A DNA stretch of 14,420 nt, from positions 1 through 14,420 of the forward strand of contig CAMOQY010000018.1 of NCBI GenBank assembly GCA_946623295.1. The letters are read 5' to 3'. Below, piece by piece: positions 1-8,194 of this stretch. The notes beneath the pieces are model-generated. The model did not search any database. It had not been told where the DNA came from and saw only the letters and a program-made list of their open reading frames with translations. The DNA comes from an uncultured Lachnospiraceae bacterium. Lineage in GTDB: Bacteria; Bacillota; Clostridia; Lachnospirales; Lachnospiraceae. Position 1 is the first letter of the stretch; each line of letters starts with the position of its first letter. The translations under genes and the position numbers were made by a program.

Positions 1-1247
1 GCATTCATGGAATCGATGCCCACAATATCTACACCGTCTTCATAGAGCTTTTTGACTCCGTCTGCGAATTCGGAAGTGCCGTTTCTGAGCTCCTTTAGCC
101 CTCCGCGGATATCGTCATCGGCTGAGGTCAGCGCGGCCGCTCCGTCCGCAAGCTTGGCAAGGCCCCCGCAAAGCGCATTCACTCCGCCCGTATACGTGGC
201 TGTTCCGTCCGCAAGCTCCTTTGCACCGCTCTCGAGCGAGCCGACTGTTTGCTGAAGAGCAAGTATAAGCTGATCTCTGGGATCACTGCTTTCAGGATCC
301 GGTGTGTACTGCGAGAGCACCGCGCCAAGCTGCGAGATACCGCTGGAGAGATTCTCGGCACCTGATACAAGCGAGCTCCCGCTCTCCATAAGCTGGTCTG
401 CGCTGCCGGCTGCCGCCGCCACAGCGTCCGCAACCTTGCTGACACCGTCCAGATAGCCGTTTATGGCATTCCGCAGGCTGCCTGTTCCCTCCGACAGTTC
501 ATCCGCCGCGTCCGTGAGCTCTTTTCCGGCCTTGTCCAGATCCTTCATACCATTGGACAGATCTTCCAGATCGTTCAGATCCTCATCCTTGAGGTCCGAC
601 AGGTCCAGTACTTCCGCGATCGTCATAGCCAGATCCATTTTGAAATCCGTTACGTCAGCCTCCACAATGATGCTCTCGGGAATATCCGCATTCCGGGTGT
701 TTTCCCAGCCGTCCAGCGCAAGACTCTCGGACATGCCCGGCAGGACGAAGCCCAATACCAGACTCTTGCCGCTGACGGGTGATATTTTTGCGTTTTCCGC
801 TCTGACGTCAGTGAACATCGTATCGTCCAGCATCAGCATCAGCGCAGCAGCCACAGGCGCCTTGACCGTCACCTTCCCGCCGTTGTGATCCGCCTCGTAT
901 GACGTCAGATTCTCGTATTCAAAAGTCATCCTAAGATGACCGCTCCTGCCCTCGATCTCATCGGCATCAATGTGCTGTCCATCCAGCGTGTAGCTCACTT
1001 TGAGCGCGAGAGGAAGATCGCCGCCCTCTGCTGATCCGTCTGCCAATGTCTTTACGTATACGGTGTTCCCGTCCTTTATCTCCACTGACCCGGTTTTTTT
1101 CTCCGGTACTTCCGCCTGTGAACTTTCCGCGGCGCTGCTCCGTACAGCAGCCGTACTGTCACTTTCCTCACTTGCCCCGCTGTCCCCGCATCCCGCCAGC
1201 GAAAGAACGAGTACCGCCGCCAGGAGCATTCCGATCATTTTTTTCAT
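1..1247 (-). CDS. Lipoprotein with xxxLxxG heptad repeats, partner of the ABC exporter (partial)
   Basis: The reading frame is open from an ATG at 1247 to the left edge, so the C-terminus is missing; 415 codons are present. An AGAGAGG ribosome-binding site lies just before the ATG. The protein starts with a lipoprotein signal peptide: Lys-Lys, a hydrophobic stretch, then the lipobox LAGC with Cys20. A Ser/Glu/Ala-rich linker follows. Residues about 50-220 look beta-rich. From about residue 220 to the edge there are many repeats of the form xxxLxxG or xxxLxxA, such as GAKELADG, GLAKLADG and GLKELRNG. Such heptads are known from YhgE/Pip-type and RND-associated envelope proteins and are expected to form long coiled coils. 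The gene starts 29 bases after the permease stop, so it is probably cotranscribed with it. A role as an extracytoplasmic adaptor for the transporter is inference; no substrate can be read from the sequence. Confidence 0.8.
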   Translation of the reverse strand, partial: MKKMIGMLLAAVLVLSLAGCGDSGASEESDSTAAVRSSAAESSQAEVPEKKTGSVEIKDGNTVYVKTLADGSAEGGDLPLALKVSYTLDGQHIDADEIEGRSGHLRMTFEYENLTSYEADHNGGKVTVKAPVAAALMLMLDDTMFTDVRAENAKISPVSGKSLVLGFVLPGMSESLALDGWENTRNADIPESIIVEADVTDFKMDLAMTIAEVLDLSDLKDEDLNDLEDLSNGMKDLDKAGKELTDAADELSEGTGSLRNAINGYLDGVSKVADAVAAAAGSADQLMESGSSLVSGAENLSSGISQLGAVLSQYTPDPESSDPRDQLILALQQTVGSLESGAKELADGTATYTGGVNALCGGLAKLADGAAALTSADDDIRGGLKELRNGTSEFADGVKKLYEDGVDIVGIDSMN

Positions 1248-1276
1248 ATCGTAGCCTCTCTTTATATTTTTATCGA

Positions 1277-3679
1277 TCATTCCACATTCTTGAGCGCGAT
1301 ATCCATCGGGATCCTGCGGATCCTCAGCATTTCCACCGCAGCCACTACGAGATACGACCCTGCGCCCATCAGCATCGTGATCAGCTCCAGCTCAGGGTCG
1401 AGCTCAAGCGGCATCCACCCGCTGATCATCTGGAGCATCATTACGTAGAACAGCCATCTGAGCGCCGCCATTACCACGGGGACACACGCCGCGAGCAGGA
1501 TGAAAGTCACTATCGTTGTCGAATGCAGGTAAATACTCCTGATCTCGCGTCCCGAATAGCCGAGGATCTTGACCATGGATATGGAATGCTCGTTTTTTTC
1601 AATGATGATCTTTGTCAGGAAATACATCAGTATCAGGTAGACTATCACGGCAAAACCGTTCACCATCCCCATCATGTCTCCCATAGAATGCTGCAGCTGG
1701 CGCGGGACCTTGGTCATGGCATCTATATCGATCACTGTTCCGATGTATGTCTCGTCGATATCAGTGATGGGACTGTCGGAAAAATAACCGCAGAAGAAAT
1801 CCCTGTCCTGCCCGAAGGTTTCATTCAGCGCGGCGCGGCTCATAAAGACAACTACGCCGCCGCTGTAATCGTTTACTCCGTCTATGGTGAATGTATACGC
1901 CGTATCTTCGTAGGCCTCCTTCAGCGTGATCGTATCGCCGGCGCCTATCCGGTATTTGTCCGCATACGACTGAGATATCAGCACTTTTCCTCCTGACAGA
2001 TCGCCGCTTACATAGCGGCTGTTCTCCTCGATGCCGTAGAGTACTATGGACTCCACCCGGGCCTGATCCCCGAGAGTCTTAAGTGACCACGCGGAAAATT
2101 TCTCCGCGTCGGGATTCTCTGTCTCGACCGCCCGCGAGAACAGCAGCGCGTTCACCATCGAAGTGAGCGGGTCGTCATCCTCACCCGCATAGCTTACCGG
2201 CGCGGAAAGCATGTACTGATAGTCGGCGATCAGGGTATCGTTGATGCTGTTTTTGTAATTATCGAGTACGTTCGGCAGCCCGAGCCCAAAGAGCAGCAGC
2301 AGATCCGCAAACATGATCCCCAGCGCGAGGATCAGGTAATTCGGAATATTCTGCAGGATCACTCTCAGCCTGAAACGGTGCATAAAAGGTATCCGCGCCG
2401 TCAGCGCAAGGCATTTCTTTTTCTTTCTGCGCGACAGATCGCGGCGCAGGAACTGTATGGGCGTATGACGCAGACTTCTGCCCAGTATAAAAGTGTTGAC
2501 CGCGAGCATTATCGCCAGCGGCACGAGCGTCGTGAGCAGGAATGCTCTTGCGCTCCAGACCGTCTCGTATGTCGGAAGACTGTAGCTGTTATAGTACATA
2601 AAGATACTGACTTCCTTCATCCAGGTGTATCCGAGGATATTTCCGGCCAGCGCGCCTGCCATGGTGACCAGGATCGGAAGCAGCATATAGTGTCGCAGCA
2701 GCTCCCTGCGCGTATATCCGGAGGCCAGGAGAGTACCGATCACCGTAGATTCTTTTACGATCGTATTGCTCATGGTGACCGCGAATACGAAGGCCAGGAT
2801 CACAATGATCATATAGAGCAGCACGTTCATCATGACTCCGTCCTTTTGCAGATCATCTCCGGCAAAATGGATCGGCTGGCTCAGGTATTGCGGTACGAAA
2901 TCATCCAGCCTGACTATTTTTGTCAGTTTTTTAAGAAGCTCATCGGAGACTGCCTTTTCCTCCGCGTCGTCTGATGGCGGAGTATTGTACTTCCACACGT
3001 AGTTTGCCGTCAGGCTCCTTGCGGGGAATGAAGCCATCGCCTCGTCAGAGACGATCGCGACGCCGAACCTGAGCGCGTCGAACATGGTGTCGTTATTGTT
3101 TTCAAAAAGCGTGCTGTAATCAAAGAGCGAGATCAGACCTGTGATGCGGTAGACGTCGCCGGCCCCCTCTGTTGTCACGGAATCCCCGATGGAAAGTGAA
3201 TTGTTGTCTGCAAACATGCGGTCGACGGCGATCTCATCCGCTGCCGCGGGCATGGCGCCTTCCATCAGACAGACCAGGTTTACTTCCTTCCTGTCTGCGA
3301 AGATACGCAGCTTGCTGCCGTTCGTGAGTTTTTTCTCCGTATAGAACTGCTCGTACACTGTGATCCCGAGCTCGTTCACCTTTTGAAGCTGCTCCCCGCT
3401 AAGCTTTTGTTTAACGGTGAAATTTCCGTCTTCGGCGTTGTATTTTTCAAATCCGCCGTTATAGGCGGCGACCATGCTCTCATCAGCTACGTTGTATCCC
3501 GAAATAAAACCTATGGAGAGCAGCATCAGGAGGAAAATGATCAGATATCTCGGGAATTCTCCCTTAAGCTCGCGCGGATAGCGCTTTCTCAGAGGATTCC
3601 GGATACGCTTTCCGCGAAGCTCCGATCCGGGCTGTATCCGCCCGAAAGCTGTTTGTTCTCTGTCCATACCGCTCACCAC
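1277..3679 (-). CDS. FtsX/MacB-type ABC transporter permease
   Basis: This is a long permease of about 800 residues with duplicated architecture. A basic N-terminus leads into a membrane segment at about 45-64 and a large extracytoplasmic domain to about 280. The first FtsX block (about 283-400) contains the cytoplasmic coupling loop GTLLASGYTRREL. Another membrane segment lies at about 448-468 and a second external domain follows. The last about 135 residues form a second FtsX block with the matching loop ISMVKILGYSGREIR. Single-gene permeases with two such blocks are typical of MacB-like exporters in Firmicutes. The start is uncertain. Candidates are GTG at 3679, GTG at 3676 (8 bases after GAGGAA, overlapping the ATPase stop) and ATG at 3667. 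All couple translation to the upstream ATPase gene. The complex probably exports or extracts a lipophilic or peptide substrate, but the substrate cannot be inferred. Confidence 0.9.
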   Translation of the reverse strand: MVSGMDREQTAFGRIQPGSELRGKRIRNPLRKRYPRELKGEFPRYLIIFLLMLLSIGFISGYNVADESMVAAYNGGFEKYNAEDGNFTVKQKLSGEQLQKVNELGITVYEQFYTEKKLTNGSKLRIFADRKEVNLVCLMEGAMPAAADEIAVDRMFADNNSLSIGDSVTTEGAGDVYRITGLISLFDYSTLFENNNDTMFDALRFGVAIVSDEAMASFPARSLTANYVWKYNTPPSDDAEEKAVSDELLKKLTKIVRLDDFVPQYLSQPIHFAGDDLQKDGVMMNVLLYMIIVILAFVFAVTMSNTIVKESTVIGTLLASGYTRRELLRHYMLLPILVTMAGALAGNILGYTWMKEVSIFMYYNSYSLPTYETVWSARAFLLTTLVPLAIMLAVNTFILGRSLRHTPIQFLRRDLSRRKKKKCLALTARIPFMHRFRLRVILQNIPNYLILALGIMFADLLLLFGLGLPNVLDNYKNSINDTLIADYQYMLSAPVSYAGEDDDPLTSMVNALLFSRAVETENPDAEKFSAWSLKTLGDQARVESIVLYGIEENSRYVSGDLSGGKVLISQSYADKYRIGAGDTITLKEAYEDTAYTFTIDGVNDYSGGVVVFMSRAALNETFGQDRDFFCGYFSDSPITDIDETYIGTVIDIDAMTKVPRQLQHSMGDMMGMVNGFAVIVYLILMYFLTKIIIEKNEHSISMVKILGYSGREIRSIYLHSTTIVTFILLAACVPVVMAALRWLFYVMMLQMISGWMPLELDPELELITMLMGAGSYLVVAAVEMLRIRRIPMDIALKNVE

Positions 3680-4371
3680 TCCAGTTCCTCAGCCTTGATC
3701 TTGTGACCGTTCGCATGATCTCTGTGAATCCTGCCGTCGCGCAGCGATATCACGCGGTCCGCGATCTGGCCTATGGCCTCGTTGTGCGTGACCATGACTA
3801 CCGTATTGCCGTATTTCTGATTTACGGTCTCTATAAGCTTCAGTATTTCCTTTGAAGTATTGTAGTCGAGCGCTCCCGTGGGCTCGTCGCAGAGCAGGAT
3901 CGCCGGATTCTTTACCACGGCGCGGCCGATGGCCGTGCGCTGCTGCTGTCCGCCTGAGAGCTGGCTGGGAAGCTTCTTTGCCTGATCCGTGAGGCCGAGC
4001 ACATCCATAAGCGCCTCCACCTCGAGAGGATCATTGCTCAGATACGCGCCGACCTCGATATTTTCGCGTATAGTCAGATTCGGGATCAGATTGTACATCT
4101 GGAAGATGTAGCCCAGATGCCTGCGTCGGTAGGCCGCGAGCTCCTTTTCTTTCATGTCAGATATGACCGACCCGTCCACTGTGATGGATCCGGAGTCCGC
4201 GCGGTCTATTCCGCCGATAATATTAAGAAGAGTAGATTTTCCCGACCCTGAAGGCCCCAGCAGGACCACGAATTCGCCCCTGCTTACCTGAAGGCTGATG
4301 CCCTTTAACACATCAACGCGGTTATCGCCTTCGCCAAAAGATTTCCTGATATCTTTTAATTCAAGAAACAT
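3673..4371 (-). CDS. ABC transporter ATP-binding protein, MacB/LolD-like
   Basis: This 232-residue nucleotide-binding subunit carries all catalytic motifs. Walker A is GPSGSGKST at 39-47, the Q-loop Gln is at 91, the signature LSGGQ is at 138-142, Walker B is ILLCDE ending at catalytic Glu163, the D-loop ALD is at 167-169, and the switch His is at 196. The stretch HLGYIFQMYNLIPNLT is typical of the MacB/LolD/FtsE class, whose partners are FtsX-type permeases. One lies directly downstream, overlapping by up to seven bases. The ATG is preceded by AGAAGGAG at nine bases. It is the first gene of the leftward operon, reading from the promoter and tandem inverted repeats around 4409-4464. It should sit on the cytoplasmic face as a dimer and drive the permease by ATP hydrolysis. 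Confidence 0.95.
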   Translation of the reverse strand: MFLELKDIRKSFGEGDNRVDVLKGISLQVSRGEFVVLLGPSGSGKSTLLNIIGGIDRADSGSITVDGSVISDMKEKELAAYRRRHLGYIFQMYNLIPNLTIRENIEVGAYLSNDPLEVEALMDVLGLTDQAKKLPSQLSGGQQQRTAIGRAVVKNPAILLCDEPTGALDYNTSKEILKLIETVNQKYGNTVVMVTHNEAIGQIADRVISLRDGRIHRDHANGHKIKAEELEW

Positions 4372-4408
4372 TTGTCCAAACTCCTTCTGCGCATTATATT
4401 TATCTCGG

Positions 4409-4436
4409 TTAGCATATGCTAATTAGCCGCAGCTAA
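4409..4436. promoter_or_regulatory. Tandem operator, two abutting TTAGC-N4-GCTAA inverted repeats
   Basis: TTAGCATATGCTAA (4409-4422) is a perfect 14-base palindrome. TTAGCCGCAGCTAA (4423-4436) has the same five-base arms around a different four-base centre. The two copies abut exactly and lie over the last base of the -10 box and the expected start of leftward transcription. That placement fits a repressor of the ABC operon. The arms resemble those of MarR/SlyA sites (TTAGCAAGCTAA) with wider spacing, but TetR or GntR types are also possible. No regulator gene lies in the window. Confidence 0.65.
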
Positions 4437-4464
4437 CTATACTACAAAAACTGACTGATTGCAA
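4436..4464 (-). promoter_or_regulatory. Promoter of the ABC exporter operon
   Basis: On the minus strand, TTGCAA (4464-4459) and TATAGT (4441-4436) are separated by 17 bases, matching a housekeeping sigma-A promoter with four and five of six consensus bases. Transcription should begin near 4429, giving a leader of about 58 bases ahead of the ATPase start codon. The start site falls inside the tandem operator. Confidence 0.6.
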
Positions 4465-4471
4465 TAAAAGT

Positions 4472-4515
4472 TTGCAGTGGAATGGCAGGAGCCCGCCCGT
4501 CTGCCTGTCATGCAA
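4472..4515. repeat. Imperfect inverted repeat between divergent promoters
   Basis: ATGGCAGG (4482-4489) and CCTGTCAT (4504-4511) can pair over eight positions, with one G-T mismatch or wobble, around a 14-base C-rich loop. Flanking TTGCA (4472-4476) and TGCAA (4511-4515) are also complementary, though the second shares a base with the inner arm. The repeat lies between the two -35 boxes, so it is probably not transcribed from either mapped promoter. A protein-binding site is possible; its role is unknown. Confidence 0.35.
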
Positions 4516-4522
4516 TAAACCG

Positions 4523-4552
4523 TTGTAAAAATGGAAGCTGTTGCGGTATAAT
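4523..4552 (+). promoter_or_regulatory. Promoter of the rarA-led operon
   Basis: TTGTAA (4523-4528) and a perfect TATAAT (4547-4552) are spaced 18 bases apart. Transcription should start near 4559, about 20 bases before the rarA ATG, which leaves a very short leader with an AGGGTG ribosome-binding site. I see no equally good promoter before any of the next five genes, so this one probably drives the whole cluster. Confidence 0.6.
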
Positions 4553-4579
4553 ATACTCTGATTATTTACAGGGTGAATT

Positions 4580-5935
4580 ATGGATCTGTTTGACTATGCA
4601 AGAGAAATAAAAAAGAGCACGGCCTCGCCGCTTGCGGTAAGGATGCGGCCTGAAAACCTCGATGAAGTGGTAGGGCAGGAGCACATCCTGGGAGAAGACA
4701 AGCTCCTCTCGCGGGCCATAAGGGCGGACAAGCTCAGCTCGGTTATTTTCTACGGCCCTCCAGGCACGGGAAAGACTACGCTTGCCCATGTGATCGCCAG
4801 GACCACGAGCTCGGATTTTCGCCAGATAAACGCTACAACAGCCGGGAAAAAGGACATGCAGGATGCTGTGGAGGCCGCGAAGAGACTTATGGCCTCTCAG
4901 GACCGCAGGACCATCCTTTTTGTCGATGAGATACACCGCTTCAACAAGGCTCAGCAGGATTTTCTGCTTCCGTTTGTAGAGGACGGTACGGTTATCCTTA
5001 TCGGAGCAACTACCGAAAATCCCTATTTCGAGGTGAACGGAGCGCTTATATCCAGGTCGGTCATATTTGAACTGAAGCCTCTTAAAAAAGAGGACGTTGC
5101 CAAATTGATCGACAGGGCTGTATACGATGAGAAAAAAGGGATGGGCGCCTACCGCGCGGTGATCGACGATGATGCAAAAAACTTCCTCGCCGATATCAGC
5201 GGGGGCGACGCGCGCTCCGCGATCAACGCCGTGGAGCTTGCGATCATGACCACGCCTCCTCTGGAGGACGGGAGGATCCACATTACGATCGATGTCGCCC
5301 AGGAGTGTATACAGCGCAGAAATGTCAGATACGACAAGACAGGCGACAATCATTATGACGTGATATCCGCTTTCATAAAGAGCATGCGGGGCTCCGACCC
5401 TGACGCGGCGCTGTATTATCTGGCCCGCATGATCTACGCGGGCGAGGATCCGCTTTTTATAGCCAGGCGTATCATGATCTGCGCGGCGGAGGACGTCGGG
5501 ATGGCTGATCCGCAGGCGCTCGTCGTGGCGACGGCTGCTTCACTCACCTGCGAACGTATCGGAATGCCCGAGGGACAGATCCCTCTTGCAGAGGCAGCGG
5601 TATACGTAGCCACGGCGCCAAAGAGCAATTCCTCGTATATGGGTCTTATGGCGGCCGAGGCTGCCGTAAAGGAAATAGATATGGCAAGCGTTCCGCCGCA
5701 CCTTAAGGACGCTCACTACAGCGGCGCAGGCAAGCTCGGGCACGGGATCGAATATAAATACGCCCATGATTTCCCCGGCCATTACGTAGAGCAGCAGTAT
5801 CTGCCGGATGAGCTGGTCGGACGCAGATTTTTTGAACCCGGCGTTAACGGGTACGAGAATACCATTCGCAGATATATGGATTTCTGCGCGAAAATGGCGC
5901 AGGAGCAGAGCGCAAAGAAAGATAGTCTGACATGA
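4580..5935 (+). CDS. rarA: Replication-associated recombination protein A (RarA/MgsA), AAA+ ATPase
   Basis: The 451-residue protein matches the RarA/Mgs1/WRNIP1 family along its whole length. Walker A is GPPGTGKTT at 59-67 and Walker B is ILFVDEIHR at 112-120. Sensor 1 is GATTENP at 142-148, a likely arginine finger is in LISRS near 159, and sensor 2 is GDAR ending at 212. The C-terminal half has the family's tetramerisation region: MRGSDPDAALYYLARM, then ICAAEDVGMADP, PLAEAAVYVATAPKSNS and the late HLKDAHYSGA. Family members act in the cytoplasm at stalled replication forks and interact with single-stranded DNA-binding protein and the replisome. AGGGTG precedes the ATG by four bases. The last four bases (ATGA) overlap the next start codon, so the downstream gene is translationally coupled. 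Nothing is missing. Confidence 0.96.
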   Translation: MDLFDYAREIKKSTASPLAVRMRPENLDEVVGQEHILGEDKLLSRAIRADKLSSVIFYGPPGTGKTTLAHVIARTTSSDFRQINATTAGKKDMQDAVEAAKRLMASQDRRTILFVDEIHRFNKAQQDFLLPFVEDGTVILIGATTENPYFEVNGALISRSVIFELKPLKKEDVAKLIDRAVYDEKKGMGAYRAVIDDDAKNFLADISGGDARSAINAVELAIMTTPPLEDGRIHITIDVAQECIQRRNVRYDKTGDNHYDVISAFIKSMRGSDPDAALYYLARMIYAGEDPLFIARRIMICAAEDVGMADPQALVVATAASLTCERIGMPEGQIPLAEAAVYVATAPKSNSSYMGLMAAEAAVKEIDMASVPPHLKDAHYSGAGKLGHGIEYKYAHDFPGHYVEQQYLPDELVGRRFFEPGVNGYENTIRRYMDFCAKMAQEQSAKKDSLT

Positions 5936-8184
5936 AGGAAAAGATAAGCAGAATATCGCGCGGACTGATAGATACGGAGCAGCCGCAGGTCGGCATCGCG
6001 CCATCCGTCATCGAATCCGTGATCACGTGCGAAAACATATACAAGGCGGAGCTTCGCGTTACCGGCGAAGACCGCTATTTTCTGCGCGGACTCATATATA
6101 CCGTCAATCTGAGGGTCAAGCCTGCCTCTCCGTATTTTGCAGGCTCCGACGTTTATATCGCCTACAGTGTCGATACGTCCAGGCTGGTTCCCGGGGACGA
6201 GATAAAGGGAGAGTTTCAGCTCGTCACCTGTGCAGGAGAGTTTACGGTCCCCTACAGCTTCGTGTTGAAGAAAGCCGAAGCCCTGCCCGGCGAGCTCCCC
6301 GAGGATTCCCAAAAGGCTGCGCTTATCACCGGCGCGGCTCTTGCAGGCGAGCTGGCAGCTGAAAAGGCCGAAAAGCTTTCCGGCGCGGTACCCGAAAAGC
6401 AGGAGGCCGGCGCGGATGATCCCGCCGAGACGGACAAGGACTTTTACCTGAAGCTGCTTTCGGGCGACAGAAATTCAAACATATACCAGTCGTTTGAACA
6501 TCAGATGAGAGGCTATGTGAGAGATGAGATACTCGCGGGCCATCTGGATGAAAAGCTGGCTGAGATATACAGACAGGTGCTTGAGCCTTCGATGATAGAT
6601 GAGACTCTTGCAAAGGCTCTCCCGGAGATACTTTTTGCCCACAGGATAGAGGTGCCCTCGCGCTTCAGAAAGCTCGAGATAGAATATGACGAAATGGAAG
6701 GAAGCCAGCAGGTCAGGCTTGAAGAAGGATCGGCTGTTTTCCCTCTGTATACCAGAAATTACAGAATGTATCTGACGGATGCGGGCGGAGCGGTCTTTGA
6801 GGTCACGGGACTTGAACCGAGACCGGTGATAAAAAACTCGTCGGCTCTGATCGGTACCTGCGCGCGTATAGCGCCGGGACTTCCCGTTTATCAGATCGGG
6901 ATCGCGCAGCGGCTTGCCGGTAAACATACGCTTACCAGGACAGAGATGCAGGTCCTTGGAGACATAGCCTTTGCCGAAGGTCTGAGAGCCAGCTTCAGAT
7001 CGCAGCTCATCAGAGCCATGATCACGGGATACGACTGGAGCAGTCAGCCGGAAGACGGATATATGCTCCTGTCATGCGCGCAAAAAGCCGTTCTGGACGT
7101 ACACACCGAGCTTTCGCTGACAAAGGCGCTGATCAGCGTGGATCTGCTGGATGAGGCAGTGATCCATGCCGCCAGATGCAACTACCGGAGGCTGGATGAT
7201 AAATACCTTGAAAAGCTTTGCAGGCATGAGCTCTCAAAGGACGCCCCGGAGGTGGATGAACTTCTCCTGGAGCAGTGCGCCTATCTCTTCAGGCGCGGGA
7301 CTTGCTGGGATGATTCGATAGAGTACCTCTGCAAGTTCTACAACGGTCTTACTGCCGACATGACGTCCATTCTCCACAGAGCGGATGAAGAGGGGCTGAT
7401 GCTCTTTGACCTGCCGGAAAGACTGCTCGGACAGATGCTTTTCTCAGAGGTATACGATGAGCTGGATTACGTATTCAGGTGCTATGCCAGGGAAACGGTC
7501 AACAAGCGCCTCCTGCGCGCCTATTACGTGATCAAGAGCCACAGATATTTTATGCTCGACGAGGAGCTTGATCCCGAGATATTTGAGGCCATAAAGTATA
7601 TTCTCGCGGGAGAGATAACTTCGGGTGATGTGCCGGTGATCATTCCGCTTGCCGTGAGCAAATACTACGCCATGAGAGGCAGCTACAGCGACGAGGACCG
7701 CGAGCTTTTGAAAAAGATCATAGCTCTGCTCAGCCAGAGAGGCTTTATGTTCCCGTATTTCAAACGGTTTTCGTCCTTTATCGATCTTCCTCAGGAGATG
7801 CTTGACAAGACGATAGTCTATTACAAGGGGCGCGAGGGGGAGAGCGTTACGGTCGTGCTTTTCCCGGAGGATGACGACGCGGAACCCGTGTATACCGAGA
7901 TGAATTACGTATACGCAGGCATTTATATCAAGCCGCTGCTTATATTCGGAGGAGAACACTACCCCTATGAGATCAGAGTTACAAGCGGCGGAGAGACAAA
8001 GGTAGTCCGGGAGGGCGAGCTTGTTGCCAATGTCGGCAGTCCGTCCAAGACCAGGAGGTTTACGAGATTGAATGCTCTGATAGAAGGCAGTGCAAATCCT
8101 GAAGACAGGAACTGGCAGAACGAAATGGACAGCTACGCCATGGATGATTCCGTGGGAGAAATGCTTTTTAAATTAGATTGGTGA
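5932..8184 (+). CDS. DUF5717-like protein of unknown function (beta domain, helical solenoid, beta domain)
   Basis: This 750-residue protein has no signal peptide or membrane segment and should be cytoplasmic. Residues about 20-112 look like a beta-sandwich (alternating hydrophobics, the turn VPGDEIKGEF). An Ala/Glu/Lys-rich, low-complexity linker spans about 113-168. Residues about 170-630 are mostly amphipathic helices with a repeat-like rhythm, probably a solenoid. Residues about 635-715 return to beta strands, and the acidic tail ends in FKLDW. From memory the N-terminus resembles the DUF5717_N family of Lachnospiraceae; members I recall are longer, over 1000 residues. Start and stop are tight: the ATG lies in an ATGA overlap with rarA and no strong ribosome-binding site is visible. 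Ten bases separate it from the Hsp70-like gene. A scaffold or chaperone-partner role is inference. No catalytic motif was found. Confidence 0.75.
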   Translation: MKEKISRISRGLIDTEQPQVGIAPSVIESVITCENIYKAELRVTGEDRYFLRGLIYTVNLRVKPASPYFAGSDVYIAYSVDTSRLVPGDEIKGEFQLVTCAGEFTVPYSFVLKKAEALPGELPEDSQKAALITGAALAGELAAEKAEKLSGAVPEKQEAGADDPAETDKDFYLKLLSGDRNSNIYQSFEHQMRGYVRDEILAGHLDEKLAEIYRQVLEPSMIDETLAKALPEILFAHRIEVPSRFRKLEIEYDEMEGSQQVRLEEGSAVFPLYTRNYRMYLTDAGGAVFEVTGLEPRPVIKNSSALIGTCARIAPGLPVYQIGIAQRLAGKHTLTRTEMQVLGDIAFAEGLRASFRSQLIRAMITGYDWSSQPEDGYMLLSCAQKAVLDVHTELSLTKALISVDLLDEAVIHAARCNYRRLDDKYLEKLCRHELSKDAPEVDELLLEQCAYLFRRGTCWDDSIEYLCKFYNGLTADMTSILHRADEEGLMLFDLPERLLGQMLFSEVYDELDYVFRCYARETVNKRLLRAYYVIKSHRYFMLDEELDPEIFEAIKYILAGEITSGDVPVIIPLAVSKYYAMRGSYSDEDRELLKKIIALLSQRGFMFPYFKRFSSFIDLPQEMLDKTIVYYKGREGESVTVVLFPEDDDAEPVYTEMNYVYAGIYIKPLLIFGGEHYPYEIRVTSGGETKVVREGELVANVGSPSKTRRFTRLNALIEGSANPEDRNWQNEMDSYAMDDSVGEMLFKLDW

Positions 8185-8194
8185 GGCGGTCAGA

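Noticed and set aside
1046..1996. Plus-strand open frame of 316 codons
   Set aside because: It lies opposite the lipoprotein and permease genes, is rich in His, Arg and Pro as antisense frames are, and has no family motif or ribosome-binding site.
4393..4398. Perfect TATAAT on the minus strand near the ATPase gene
   Set aside because: No acceptable -35 box lies 16-18 bases upstream, and transcription from it would begin almost at the ribosome-binding site. The TTGCAA/TATAGT pair fits better.
4562..5353. Minus-strand open frame of 263 codons opposite rarA
   Set aside because: rarA has complete AAA+ motifs in the other strand; the antisense frame has no recognisable domain.
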